33,808 nt of DNA from a bacterium (lineage in GTDB: Bacteria; Moduliflexota; Moduliflexia; Moduliflexales; JAUQPW01): the NCBI GenBank assembly GCA_030550175.1, contig JAUQPW010000060.1:1-33808 (forward strand), read 5' to 3'. The notes under the pieces were generated by a model. The model did no database searches. It was not told where the DNA came from and was given only the letters and a program-made list of their open reading frames with translations. Of the stretch, positions 1 through 10,200 are shown piece by piece. The stretch's first letter is position 1. Every line of letters begins with the position of its first letter. The translations under genes were made by a program, and so were the position numbers.

Positions 1-54
1 GGCATACGCGATGGCGTTATGTGACTGGAGTTCAGACGTGTGCTCTTCCGATCT
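1..54 (+). other. Illumina adapter contamination at contig start
   Basis: Positions 21-54 match the Illumina TruSeq-type read-2 adapter, which begins GTGACTGGAGTTC and ends CTTCCGATCT. Positions 1-12 match the end of the P7 oligonucleotide except for one base, and 13-20 would then be an 8-base index. This is a library artefact, not genome. It creates a false GTG start at 40 and five false codons in front of the truncated sulfotransferase gene. Genuine sequence begins at about 55. Confidence 0.97.
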
Positions 55-855
55 ATAGGAGAAGGTGCGAGGGCTCTTTTCAATGCCAGATTGAGATCAC
101 AGGCAGTTCCTTGTAGTTGTGGCTCTCAAGTTTCTGAGTGTCCATTCTGGAAAGATATCATTCGGGAGATTGATAGCGAAACCGAAAAGTTCGGTAGAGA
201 GAAGATCCGAATTCCCTATCTTCCTCTTTTAATGGGACCTATAAAGCCCCGCACTTTTCAGAATCAATTCCAACAATTTCTATCCAAAACAGAAGAATTA
301 TATAAACTCGTTGCTAAAAATGCCGGTTGTAAGGTGATTGTAGACTCTTCCAAGAATCCACCCCATGCTTTCATGCTCAGTCAGATCCCCGGTATGGACC
401 TCTATGTGGTGCATTTAGTCAGAGATCCCCGAGGGGTTATCAGTAGTTGGTCTAAACCAAAAAAATATCTGAAAAGGTTATCCGTAAAAAGAGTTATTTT
501 GAATCTGTTATCCTTTAATTTCCTCTCTGAGTTGTTACGTAGGTATGCTAAGGGATATTTGCTAATCCGATACGAGGATTTGGTCCATAACCCTCCAGAG
601 ACCCTCAAAAAAATTGCCAACTTCGTTAACGAAGACGCTAAGGATCTGGATTTTCTGGAGAAGACCAGAGCTCGCATAGGGGTTCAACATTTACTGGCCA
701 GTAATCCCGATAAATATACCCAGGGATGGATTTCCATTGAAGAACAAACCTGGAATCTCTCGCGGCAAAAACACCTGTTGGTCTCCTTAATGACGTTTCC
801 TTTGCTTTATAGATATAGATACCCATTCTCTAAAACTTTTTTCTATGAGAACTAG
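55..855 (+). CDS. sulfotransferase family protein, 5'-truncated
   Basis: This is a PAPS-dependent sulfotransferase (PF13469-like), which would move a sulfuryl group from 3'-phosphoadenylyl sulfate to a hydroxyl of a glycan or small molecule. The translation shows a CSCG...CPFW segment typical of this family, VDSSKNP, then HLVRDPRGVISSW (the 3'-phosphate binding RDPRG..S motif) and RYEDL. The N-terminal P-loop (G.pRSGTT) that binds the 5'-phosphosulfate is missing because the contig starts here; the open frame to position 40 is adapter. The gene ends 17 bp before the flippase, so the two are probably co-transcribed. Sulfation of a surface polysaccharide is an inference from this context. The family call is firm and the substrate unknown. 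Confidence 0.85.
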   Translation: MGEGARALFNARLRSQAVPCSCGSQVSECPFWKDIIREIDSETEKFGREKIRIPYLPLLMGPIKPRTFQNQFQQFLSKTEELYKLVAKNAGCKVIVDSSKNPPHAFMLSQIPGMDLYVVHLVRDPRGVISSWSKPKKYLKRLSVKRVILNLLSFNFLSELLRRYAKGYLLIRYEDLVHNPPETLKKIANFVNEDAKDLDFLEKTRARIGVQHLLASNPDKYTQGWISIEEQTWNLSRQKHLLVSLMTFPLLYRYRYPFSKTFFYEN

Positions 856-872
856 CTAAAAAATCGGAGCAG

Positions 873-2312
873 ATGAACCCAGAGCGACATGTATTTAAAA
901 ATTCTATTGAAGGTGTCCTGTCCCTGGGATTGGGATCTCTTCTACAACTTTTAGCCTTCTCTTTATTGGCCCGTTATTTAGGAACCGTAGGGTTCGGTCA
1001 GTACTCCTATATTATGGCCTTTGTAGGCGCCTTTCAGTTGTTTGCAGAGATGGGATTAACCCTTGTACTGGTTCGAGATATTACCTTAGATAAAAAAAAT
1101 GTTAATAAATACATAGGCCAGGCCCTTCCTCTGTTGTGGGTTCTGGCTATTGTAACCTTAACCTTAATTATTCTGGTTGCTCACCTTTTTCATCTGGCTC
1201 CGGAGCTCTTGTACCCTCTTTATATTGCCGGAATTGCAACGGTTGCAACTATTCAGCCGAATATCTATGTTGCCGTCTTCCGTGCCTTTGAGAGCATGGA
1301 AATTAATAACCTCGGGTTTGTTTTACAAAAAGTTTTCTTTCTGGGGCTTATTTACCTTCTGGTCATTAAAGGGAAGGGACAGGTTATTAGTTCATTTTTG
1401 GCCCTTGCAGGAGCGAATCTGCTCGTATGGTTTTTTTATTATCTCTGTGCTATTCGAAAATACGGTCGATCTCAACTTAGGATCAATTTCAGGTACTGGA
1501 TCTCCCTGTTAAAGGAGGCTGTCCCGTTAGGCTTTGGAGCCATTTTGCGGAAGATCACCTGGCAGGTCGACACGCTTATCCTGGGAGTTATAGATACGGC
1601 AGTCTCGGTTGCCCTTTATAATAGTGCTTATAGGCTTTTGGCTGCGTTAAATATGCTTCCCCAAGTCCTTGCTATCTCCATGTTTCCTTATTTCACTCGA
1701 TTAGCAGAGAATTCTCAGGATGATTTTGCAAAGGTCTATCAGAAGAGCTTGAAGTTCTTGTGGATTTTGAGTTTGCCTATAGCTATCGTAACAACGGTGC
1801 TCGCCGACCGAATTATCCTTCTATTTTTCGGAAGTAGCTATGAAGGGGCCGCAACTGCTTTAAAGATTCTTATCTGGGCTTCTATTTTTCTTTTCCTTTC
1901 CTCTCAGTATAAGCATATTTTCACAATCCTACGAAAACAGCATCTTTATACTTACCTGGTGATCTTTGCCCTGGTTGTTAATGCGGTATTAGATCTGATT
2001 TTGATTCCCATATTTAGTTATATCGGCGCTTGTTTTGCGACTCTGATAACTGAAATTCTCCTGTATGTAGCAGGCTACTACCTTCTCAGAAGGTTAGGGG
2101 TTTCCATTGCTCTTCTTACAACTGCAGTTAAGCCTGTGCTGGGGGGGTTTATAACAGGAGCGATCCTTTACTTAGTTCGAGATGTCTCTTACTTGCTTTT
2201 AGGGCTTGTTATCATTGTGGATTTTGGACTCTACGTTGCCCTGCTTTTTTCCTTCGGAACTTTTTCCCAAGGTGAGATAGACCGTATGCTTCGACTGGTA
2301 AAAAGATCTTAA
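873..2312 (+). CDS. Wzx-like polysaccharide/oligosaccharide flippase (MOP superfamily)
   Basis: This 479-residue protein is almost entirely hydrophobic, with about 12-14 predicted membrane segments, the size and layout of Wzx/RfbX-type flippases (PF01943/PF13440). Such proteins move undecaprenyl-linked oligosaccharide across the inner membrane. Family features include the N-terminal LSLGLGSLLQLLAFSLLARY segment with YLG..GFGQYS after it, where the G-F-G-x-Y pattern is typical, and a C-terminal half with LRRLG and paired helices. The start ATG has GGAG at 866-869. It lies 17 bp after the sulfotransferase stop and upstream of a sulfatase-fold enzyme, which supports export of a surface glycan. 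The exact substrate cannot be read from sequence. Confidence 0.88.
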   Translation: MNPERHVFKNSIEGVLSLGLGSLLQLLAFSLLARYLGTVGFGQYSYIMAFVGAFQLFAEMGLTLVLVRDITLDKKNVNKYIGQALPLLWVLAIVTLTLIILVAHLFHLAPELLYPLYIAGIATVATIQPNIYVAVFRAFESMEINNLGFVLQKVFFLGLIYLLVIKGKGQVISSFLALAGANLLVWFFYYLCAIRKYGRSQLRINFRYWISLLKEAVPLGFGAILRKITWQVDTLILGVIDTAVSVALYNSAYRLLAALNMLPQVLAISMFPYFTRLAENSQDDFAKVYQKSLKFLWILSLPIAIVTTVLADRIILLFFGSSYEGAATALKILIWASIFLFLSSQYKHIFTILRKQHLYTYLVIFALVVNAVLDLILIPIFSYIGACFATLITEILLYVAGYYLLRRLGVSIALLTTAVKPVLGGFITGAILYLVRDVSYLLLGLVIIVDFGLYVALLFSFGTFSQGEIDRMLRLVKRS

Positions 2313-2320
2313 TGGCTTTT

Positions 2321-2357
2321 GTCTGTTGTCCTTTCCAGTAGACAGGGGATAACAGAC
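2321..2357. repeat. intergenic inverted repeat (11-bp arms)
   Basis: Arms 2321-2331 (GTCTGTTGTCC) and 2347-2357 (GGATAACAGAC) are complementary except for one position, with a 15-base loop. The hairpin sits between the flippase and the sulfatase-fold gene. No T-run follows it, so it is not a classical terminator. Its words resemble the inverted repeats at 5705-5765 and 10682-10716. Confidence 0.55.
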
Positions 2358-2380
2358 CATATAGACAACAAGAAGATAAC

Positions 2381-4399
2381 ATGAAAGTTCATATAAAGGC
2401 CGGGGTTTGGAGTGGTGTTTTAACCGGTTTTTTGTTTAGTTTTCTGGAATCCATATTTTTATTGTTTACCACCGGGAGCATTCTGGCAGACCTCCTCTTT
2501 TTTCTGAAGGCTGCACTCCTTTATGGAGTCGTAGGGGCTGTAGGGGGATTGTTGATGGCTGCCCTTTTGAAGAGTTCCTTATTGCGAGATGTTCCTTGGG
2601 AAGAGGAAAAGCTAAAATCCTTTTACTTTTCTCTGTTTTTCGGTATGTCTCTTTTTGTAGAAATAACGGTTTATTTGCTTGATATAGTTTTTCCCATTTT
2701 TGGAAGAGCTCCCAGTAACCTTCTCTATATCGGACTTGTGGCCGTCTTTTCAGCGATTTTGAGTTGGCTGTTGTTTAAATTCCTTCCTATTTCAAAGTTG
2801 GGTGGGAAGAGTAAAAGGTTTATTCCCATCAGTTTGGTCATTCTGTTGATAGTTTATTATGGATTATTTTTGATGGAAAAAAACAATGAACAACAGTTCT
2901 ATACGGCCAAAAAAGTTTCCTCTTCAGATCAAAGGCCTAATTTCCTGATCATTTCCATGGATACAACCCGAGCCGATCGTTTTTCTTGTTATGGACACTA
3001 TCGGCAAACCACGCCCCATATTGATCAGATAGCCGGAGAAGGTCGGCTTTTTAAAAACGCCATCTCGCCTTCTACCTGGACGGTTCCCTCCCATATCTCT
3101 CTGTTTACAGGAGTTTATCCTTCCAAGCACGGTGTGGGCTACCTGAATACTCATTTAACAGAAGATCTACCTACCCTGGCAGAAATCTTATCCAGGAATG
3201 GTTATCGCACTTTCAGTATCTATAATAATCCCTTTGTAGGAAGGATGGTAGGAGGGACGAAAGGCTTCAACGAAGCCATAGGGGTTAATCTGGATCGTCG
3301 GGTTAACTTAACCCTTGAGAGATTATTGGAACGATTCATCTACAATGATATCGGAGCAAATTCCAAGAAAACGGTGGATCTGGCTTCTAACTGGATCAGT
3401 GCCACTGCTGATCCAGGGCTTCCGTACTTTGCCTTTGTCCATTTCAATGATGCCCATTCCCCCTATCGAGCTCGAGAACCTTACTTCAGTGAGTTTGTTA
3501 AAGATTTGGATCTCACTCAGGTGGACCTCTCTAAAGTTCAAAAAGTTAACGCCCATCGCCGTGCCTTCCACAAATATCTTACCGGGGAAGTACGACCCTC
3601 CCGGGCAGATTTCGAATATTTAAAAGCTTTATACGACAGTGAAATCAGGTTTGTAGACGAGCAGATCGGAAGATTACTTGAATTTCTAAAACAGAAGGGA
3701 TTCTTAAAGAACACCTTAGTCATCATCACCGCAGACCATGGAGAGTATATCGGAGAGCATAACCTAATGAATCATCATTTTTATCTCTATAATACCGTAC
3801 TCCACATACCTATGATCTTTTGGTATCCGGGACGGATTCAACCCGGCGTAGACCTTCGTTATGCCTCTCTGGTGGATATTCTACCAACCGTTTTATCGCT
3901 GGCAGGTCTGGAAGGTCAAATACCTTCCCATATTCAAGGGGTCAATCTGATTACCCCGGAGAGCCAGGACGTAAGGGTTGTTTCATCGGAACAGCCGAGA
4001 TCTGTTTACTCAGAGTGGTGGGGTTGGTTGTTGGGAGAAGATGGACAGGACAAAGCTCAAAGTGTATCTAAAGAGGGGAGCAAAGCCATTTTGAAAGAAA
4101 ATCTGACCCCGGCTGAAATTTTGAACTTTACCAACCAGTCCTCTAAGGATAGTTCAAAGGCTATTTACGACGGGGTCTGGAAATTAATCTGGCTGTCTAA
4201 TGGCAAGCACGAATTGTATAACCTGGCTAATGATCCAAATGAACAGAGAAATCTTATAGAGGCTTATCCTGAAAAAGCTCAGGAATTGCAGGCTAAGCTG
4301 GATCAATGGTTAGGTTCTTTTCAGCAAGCACGTGCAGTGTCGGGTACAAATAAAAAGCAATTCAGGCAGATGTTAAGATCCCTAGGTTATGTGCAATAA
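2381..4399 (+). CDS. membrane-anchored sulfatase-fold (alkaline phosphatase superfamily) enzyme with Thr nucleophile position
   Basis: The protein has 672 residues. The first ~165 contain about five hydrophobic segments; residues 185-640 form a sulfatase domain (PF00884) probably outside the inner membrane. Metal-site motifs are visible: RPNFLIISMDTTRADR with D194, and TADHGEYIGEH with D452/H453. The segment LYNLANDPNEQRNL is a usual C-terminal sulfatase motif. The nucleophile motif, C/S-x-P-S-R in true sulfatases, reads T234-V-P-S-H here, so the residue converted to formylglycine is absent. A Thr nucleophile is known in the related phosphotransferases of the LtaS/EptA type. Hydrolysis or transfer of a phosphate or phosphodiester group is therefore as plausible as sulfate removal. 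It lies in the surface-glycan gene row. AAGAAGA at 2368-2374 may be the ribosome binding site. Confidence 0.85.
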   Translation: MKVHIKAGVWSGVLTGFLFSFLESIFLLFTTGSILADLLFFLKAALLYGVVGAVGGLLMAALLKSSLLRDVPWEEEKLKSFYFSLFFGMSLFVEITVYLLDIVFPIFGRAPSNLLYIGLVAVFSAILSWLLFKFLPISKLGGKSKRFIPISLVILLIVYYGLFLMEKNNEQQFYTAKKVSSSDQRPNFLIISMDTTRADRFSCYGHYRQTTPHIDQIAGEGRLFKNAISPSTWTVPSHISLFTGVYPSKHGVGYLNTHLTEDLPTLAEILSRNGYRTFSIYNNPFVGRMVGGTKGFNEAIGVNLDRRVNLTLERLLERFIYNDIGANSKKTVDLASNWISATADPGLPYFAFVHFNDAHSPYRAREPYFSEFVKDLDLTQVDLSKVQKVNAHRRAFHKYLTGEVRPSRADFEYLKALYDSEIRFVDEQIGRLLEFLKQKGFLKNTLVIITADHGEYIGEHNLMNHHFYLYNTVLHIPMIFWYPGRIQPGVDLRYASLVDILPTVLSLAGLEGQIPSHIQGVNLITPESQDVRVVSSEQPRSVYSEWWGWLLGEDGQDKAQSVSKEGSKAILKENLTPAEILNFTNQSSKDSSKAIYDGVWKLIWLSNGKHELYNLANDPNEQRNLIEAYPEKAQELQAKLDQWLGSFQQARAVSGTNKKQFRQMLRSLGYVQ

Positions 4400-4452
4400 C
4401 AATTATCAATTATATCAGTTGTTAATTGTTAGTTATTAATAATTGTTAACTT

Positions 4453-5697
4453 ATGAAAAAAAGAAGAGTGGTTGTTACGGGATTAGGAGTAGTTACACCT
4501 CTTGGGAATAGCGTCCAGGAGTTCTGGGAAGGACTTTGTGCCGGCAGGTCGGGGATTGGCTATATTACTCGATTTGACACTCAAGACTTCCCAATCAAGA
4601 TTGCTGGCGAAGTAAAAGGATTTGATCCTCTTCAGTATATAGATAAAAAAGAAGTTAAGAAGATGGATACTTTTATTCATTATGCCCTGGCAGCCGGTGA
4701 AATGGCTGTGCAGGATGCAGGGATCAAGTTAGATGATTTGGATAAGGATCGTGCCGGAGTCCTCATTGGGTCTGAAGCGGGAGGCCTCCCGGCCATCGAG
4801 GAAGAACACAAATTACTCCTTGAGAAAGGCCCCAAACGTATCTCCCCCTTTTTTATTCCAAGCCTTTTGATTAACCTTGCTTCAGGTCAAATTTCTATCC
4901 GTTTTGGATTTCGAGGACCCAATCTGGCCGTAGCTACCGCCTGTGCTGCGGGAACCCATGCCATTGGTGACGCCTTTAAGATTATCCAGAGAGGCGATGC
5001 CGACCTCATGATCAGTGGAGGAACTGAAGCAGAAATTACTCCCCTTGCCATTGGAGGTTTTAATGCCTTAAAAGCCCTCTCTCGACGGAATGAAGAACCT
5101 CAAAAAGCCAGTCGTCCTTTTGATAGAGATCGAGATGGTTTTGTCATGGGAGAAGGATGTGGTCTTCTCGTACTGGAGTCCCTGGAACATGCTTTGAAAA
5201 GGAATGCGGATATCAAAGCGGAAATCGTGGGTTATGGACTGACGGCAGATGCCTACCATATAACCACGCCTTCTCCTGGGGGAAGAGGAGCTGCCCAATG
5301 CATGAAAATGGCCCTGGCGGATGCAGGATTGGCACCAGAGGAAGTAGATTATATCAATGCCCACGGGACTTCCACTCCTCTCAATGATGCTATAGAGACT
5401 GCTGCTATCAAAGCAGTTTTTGGTAAGCATGCCTATCGGCTGGCCGTTAGCTCGACCAAGTCCATGATAGGGCACCTCTTAGGTGCCGCCGGAGGAGTTG
5501 AAGCAGTTGCAACCGTTTTAACCATTCGAAATAATCTCATCCCTCCCACCATTAACTATGAAACCCCAGACCCCAATTGTGATTTAGATTACGTACCAAA
5601 TAAGGCGCGGCCTGCAGAGGTTAACGTAGCCTTATCCAATTCCTTCGGTTTTGGGGGAACGATCGGTTGTATTGTTTTTAAGAAATTTCAGCCGTAG
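4453..5697 (+). CDS. fabF: beta-ketoacyl-ACP synthase II (FabF-type KAS II)
   Basis: This 414-residue protein is the usual length for FabF. It would condense malonyl-ACP with acyl-ACP in fatty-acid elongation. The catalytic triad is complete: C164 in ATACAAGTH, H304 in INAHGTSTPLND and H341 in TKSMIGHLLGAAGG, with K336. The N-terminus RRVVVTGLGVVTPLG and the C-terminus NSFGFGGTIG are typical. It is not next to fabD, fabG, acpP or any other fab gene; its neighbours are a sulfatase-fold enzyme and a TPR membrane protein. It may therefore be a dedicated KS for a specialised acyl chain or glycolipid rather than the housekeeping copy. It could pair with the ACPs at the right end of the window, but distance and strand give no direct support. 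The symbol reflects the family, not proven orthology. Confidence 0.92.
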   Translation: MKKRRVVVTGLGVVTPLGNSVQEFWEGLCAGRSGIGYITRFDTQDFPIKIAGEVKGFDPLQYIDKKEVKKMDTFIHYALAAGEMAVQDAGIKLDDLDKDRAGVLIGSEAGGLPAIEEEHKLLLEKGPKRISPFFIPSLLINLASGQISIRFGFRGPNLAVATACAAGTHAIGDAFKIIQRGDADLMISGGTEAEITPLAIGGFNALKALSRRNEEPQKASRPFDRDRDGFVMGEGCGLLVLESLEHALKRNADIKAEIVGYGLTADAYHITTPSPGGRGAAQCMKMALADAGLAPEEVDYINAHGTSTPLNDAIETAAIKAVFGKHAYRLAVSSTKSMIGHLLGAAGGVEAVATVLTIRNNLIPPTINYETPDPNCDLDYVPNKARPAEVNVALSNSFGFGGTIGCIVFKKFQP

Positions 5698-5704
5698 TCC
5701 TTAG

Positions 5705-5765
5705 GTCTGTGGACCGTTGTTGGTAGTAATGCAAATTATTCCGTATCTTACAACGGACCACAGAC
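5705..5765. repeat. intergenic inverted repeat (16-bp arms)
   Basis: Arms 5705-5720 (GTCTGTGGACCGTTGT) and 5750-5765 (ACAACGGACCACAGAC) pair at 15 of 16 positions around a 29-base loop. They fill nearly the whole spacer between the FabF gene and the TPR gene. No poly-T tail follows, so a rho-independent terminator is unlikely; a REP-like palindrome or mRNA structure fits better. Confidence 0.65.
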
Positions 5766-5774
5766 GGCAGTCCT

Positions 5775-7220
5775 ATGCCACTCAAACTTTTTAAACCGCT
5801 TGATAAGGGACTGAATCTCCTGATAAATCTTTTAGAGAAGCTTTCAGTTGCGACTCTTTTAGGAGGTGTGGGAGCCGGTTTTCTTTTAGGAGGCTTTATT
5901 CTGGGGTGGTATAATGATCAGATTACTATCCCTGCAGGAGGCTATCTTACTCCCATTTTAGAGAACTCCCTGGGGAATCCCGGCTGCAAACTTCTCTCCT
6001 ACATGAGCTTGACCATCTCGGCACCTGAGATAGCCTGTCATAACCCACGTCCGGCAGTAAGGGAAATATTACATGCAATTCCTCGTCTCTCCTTTGGAAA
6101 TTTGGCTCTGGTATTTGGAGTGTTGGGAAGTCTGACTATTTTTCGTCCCTTCCGCTTCCTTCGGATTCCCATTGGAACAGCATCTTTACTTCTAGGAGTA
6201 ACCTTCATCGCTAAACTGACGTGCTTTCACTCAAACCTTTTAGAACCTTTAGTGGATATCAATGACCAGCACATGAAACTTCTCTTTTTCAGTACCGTGA
6301 ATCTCCCTCCTAACAATCTGGCTTTTGAGCCGAGTTTTATACCTGGATTTAAAACGGATTATTTGTTGGATCGGATCGATTCGACTTTTTACTTTTTAAG
6401 CTGGGGTTGGTATCTGACTATGGCCGGGGGGGTACTTCTCGTAAGTACGGGTTTACATATAGGTATAGAGAAATTTAATTATGTGCCTTTATCGGTTATA
6501 TTACGCAGGATGGGAATGGTTCTTTTCTTCTTATTTCTCTATAGCCTTGGTTTATTCCTACCCTGTATGTTGGCCGAGTATAAACAGATAAAGGGAGATA
6601 ATTACCTGGCTCAAGGGAACTACGAGCAGGCCTTGATAGAATATTTCTCAGCTCAACGTTTGAATAACCAACTTTTTTATCATCCGGTCTTTCGTGAAAA
6701 TTTGGGTGAAGTTTACTATAAGTTAAATCGAGCGGATACGCCCGAGTATTATATCTATCGAGGAACTCTTCTTTCTAAGGAAGGCAAAACCCTGGAAACT
6801 CTGGCTACTTACCAACAGGCTCTGAGGATGAGTCCGGATGATCCCGTGATAAAGAAATATTTGGTTTCCCTCTATATTCAGCAGGGATTAGATTATTTTA
6901 ATGCCGGTTCCAATGAGTATAGTGCTATCCAAAGTTGGAAGGCTGCTCTGGAGATCGATCCTCGCCAGTTGCAGGCCCACTTTTATATGGGGAAAGCCTA
7001 TTTTGACATGGGTAACTATGAGCAAAGTATCGTAGAAAATCAGACTTTTATTGCTAAAACTACCAATAGCATTTTGAAAGCCAATGCTTATTCTAATATT
7101 GGGGATTGCTATGTCAAGATGGAAAAACCTAAAGAGGCCAGAGCCGCCTATTTACTATCCAGAAGTTTAGATCGAATCCTCAATAACCGAATGACAGATA
7201 GTCTGGCTGGAGGTATCTAG
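5775..7220 (+). CDS. inner-membrane protein with C-terminal TPR repeats
   Basis: I recognise no named family over the full 481 residues. The first ~270 residues hold four clear hydrophobic segments (about 28-48, 108-145, 208-228, 240-268) separated by loops with several Cys residues. Residues ~275-470 are tetratricopeptide repeats, for example DNYLAQGNYEQALIEYFSAQ, TLATYQQALRMSPDDP and AHFYMGKAYFDMGNYEQSI. TPRs bind proteins, so this may be a scaffold subunit that places an enzyme at the membrane. The large membrane glycosyltransferase starts 58 bp downstream on the same strand and is the obvious candidate partner. The start ATG lies just after a long inverted repeat and has no strong Shine-Dalgarno sequence. 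Confidence 0.75.
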   Translation: MPLKLFKPLDKGLNLLINLLEKLSVATLLGGVGAGFLLGGFILGWYNDQITIPAGGYLTPILENSLGNPGCKLLSYMSLTISAPEIACHNPRPAVREILHAIPRLSFGNLALVFGVLGSLTIFRPFRFLRIPIGTASLLLGVTFIAKLTCFHSNLLEPLVDINDQHMKLLFFSTVNLPPNNLAFEPSFIPGFKTDYLLDRIDSTFYFLSWGWYLTMAGGVLLVSTGLHIGIEKFNYVPLSVILRRMGMVLFFLFLYSLGLFLPCMLAEYKQIKGDNYLAQGNYEQALIEYFSAQRLNNQLFYHPVFRENLGEVYYKLNRADTPEYYIYRGTLLSKEGKTLETLATYQQALRMSPDDPVIKKYLVSLYIQQGLDYFNAGSNEYSAIQSWKAALEIDPRQLQAHFYMGKAYFDMGNYEQSIVENQTFIAKTTNSILKANAYSNIGDCYVKMEKPKEARAAYLLSRSLDRILNNRMTDSLAGGI

Positions 7221-7278
7221 GAGGCTGAGGGTAAAGTATTTAAAGTTTCTTTCAGCTTTGGACACTTTAGGTATTTTT

Positions 7279-10200
7279 ATGGAAGAGCGTGGGGATATAG
7301 AGAAAAAGGACGAAATAATAGAGGGATATGGAAGTGAGGGAACTCCCTCTGCATCCTCGCGTTTCCAGATCCCTATTTCGTTTACCTGTGCGCTCCTGGT
7401 TGCAGGATTTGGAGCTCTTCTGGGCTATTTTGTCTGGAATACTTATGCCAACCATACACTCCTTCATTCTTATCCCTTGACTTGGGGAAATGCCCAATGG
7501 ATCGCGACTCAGACAGAAGCACCCCAGGGATATTTCCGCAAAAATCTTTACCTGCCGCGCAAAATTAATCATGCCTGGATTAAAGTAGCTGCCCCGGATT
7601 CCTATACCCTTTTGGTCAATGGAATATCTGTAGGTAAAAAGACTTTTCATGCCATCAACGTCTCTGGAATTTATGATATTACTCCCTATTTACGTACCGG
7701 AAAGAATGTAATTGGAGTTTTGGTTCGATTGTCCGTTTATCCCGGAACCGGTCGAACTCTGGTGGAAGGTGCTTATGTCGATGATGTGAATCAAGAAACC
7801 CGATTCATCTCAGATGGTACCTGGAAGGTTAAGATTGTTGAGGAAAGACAGGGAGAAGGAACTATTTTATGGTCAAGTCCGTCATTCGATGATGGTAACT
7901 GGCCTTTCGCCAAAGTCCTGGGTCCTGCCGATATAGAAAGGATCTACCCCCTCAATGTGGATTATGGAGCTACAGAGGATTCCATCACAGCCGTCGAAAT
8001 CCCACCCACACATCCTCAGCTTATTACAGAAGCTCCACACGGGGAGTGGATCTGGTATCCGGATCCAGAGGTACGAACAGCCTATTTCCAGAAAACACTG
8101 GATTTATCCCACCGAATCCGGGAGGTTTGGATTCGCGTTGCAGCCAGTCAGCGCTATAATTTAGAAGTCAACGGTATTGAGATTGCAAGTATTGATCAAT
8201 CCCTTAATCCTGCGATTCAATCCACCAGCACCACAAATATCGTTACCTCAACCACTTCTATCGCTCCGGTAACTCCTACACGTTCTACAAATCGCATACC
8301 TGCCGGAGTTTCTCAGAACCCGGCTGAAGGAACCAGCTCACCCGCTCCCTCTAAATCCGGTCAGCTATCGGGATCATTGGATATTTATAACATTACCCCT
8401 TTTATCCATTCGGGCCTGAACAGAATAGGAGTGAGTGTTCACGGGGAGCGCTCCTCACAAGCCTTACTTGTAGATGGCCTCATGGTTCATCAAGATGATG
8501 AAGTAGAATGGTTTAAATCCGATTCATCCTGGAAAGCCTTACCTGTAACGGATTTGGGTCCGCAGCACTCCCTGGAGACAATTCCTTCAAAATCTTTACT
8601 TAAGGATGCCAGAATCGTGGGGAAATATTCGGATCTGCCCTGGGGTCTTCTTAAGAAAAACGCAAAAATTATAACCTTGCCGAGTAATCTTCAAACCATC
8701 GCCTGGCTACTCATGCTGGCTTATATGTTGGCAGGTGCTCTGATCATGATATTCTTCTGGATTCTCTCCGGCTATTTGCGCTATCGGCTTAATCCCGAAA
8801 GCATTCGGCAGAAAGCCAGGGGAAGTAAACTACCCGTTGGTTTAAATCAGGCCCTTAGTTTAGATACCCTTGCTCACGTTCCTCCGGCCCTTTTTCTGGG
8901 TATTTGCTATCTACTCCAGTATGATGTACGCTTTGATTATTCTTTTCCCTTTCAACCCTGGATTCTTGCCGTGGCTATCTTACTTCTGATAGGATTCAAA
9001 CTGGCTTTCATTTTGGAAGCTAAAAATGTAATGCGAAATGGTATTTCACGCTACCTCCCTTCGATTTCTCGCCTTCCTGTTGATGCACTTACCTTAACTA
9101 CCCTGGAGGAGAATAAAAAATTTCAACTGGGATGTTTGTTGGTTATTTTGATCTGTGGGGCCTGGTTGCGAATTCATAATATAGATTTTGAATCCATCAA
9201 CGGAGATGAATGTGGAACCCTGCGGGATGCCTTATCTATTCTTGCCCGTGGGTATGCTTTCAGGACTTTGGGAATTTACGAGAAGCCCCTGGTAACCTAT
9301 GAGCTGCTTCCTTATCCCATTTCCTTTTCCTTCTTACTTTTTGGAGTTAGCGATTTTGCTTTGCGTCTCCCTTCTGCTCTATATGGAATTTTCAGTATTT
9401 TTCTCATCTTTTACGTAGGAAGTAAGTTGTTCAATAGAAGAATTGGTCTGCTTGCTTCAGCTATTTTCGCTTTCATTCCCCTTTCCATCCATTGGGCCCA
9501 AAACGATCGCTATCCACAACCTACCCATACCCTGGGTCTGATAATCAGCTATCTCTTCTACCGGGCCATCAATGAAGAAAGAATAAGACCTCGATATATT
9601 TACCCTATCGCTGTTTTATATGTTTGGATGTTCTTGACGTGGGAAGGAACCGGTTTTATGCTTGGAGCTCTTGCTTTAGGCCTCATCCTGGTTAGATGGA
9701 AGGATTACAAATGGATGAAAGAGCCCCATCTTTGGGCGGCTCTAATAGGAATTATAGTGGTTGTTCTGGTCCAGGGATTCCGACGTAGAGTCTATACGGC
9801 AAAATACCTGGTAATTGGAGAAGGGCTCCTAAGTGGAGTAACTTTAGCACCTGTTTTTTTCGATCCTTTATACGATCCTTATTATTACATAGATAACTTT
9901 TTCCGGGCCGAGAATCATTCAATTATGACGGCCCTCTCCCTCGTAGGATTACCTCTTTTTGTTATTAATTCGGGATTGCGCTTCTTTGCTACTATTCTGA
10001 TCACCGTTTGGTTCCTGTTCACCAATCTCTTTCCCTTGCCTACCAGCCGATACCTTTATCATGCTCAACCGTATCTAATTATTCTGGCTGCGGCTACTTG
10101 TGTTTATTACGGAGATTATCTCATTTCCCTTGGCAAAGGGGTTATTTCTCAAACTAAAAGCTGGATCAATACGATTATTTTGATTGTTCCTCTTTTGGTT

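Noticed and set aside
5705..5765. tRNA or other structured RNA gene
   Set aside because: Only one long imperfect stem is present, with no D, anticodon or T-arm pattern; classed as an inverted repeat.
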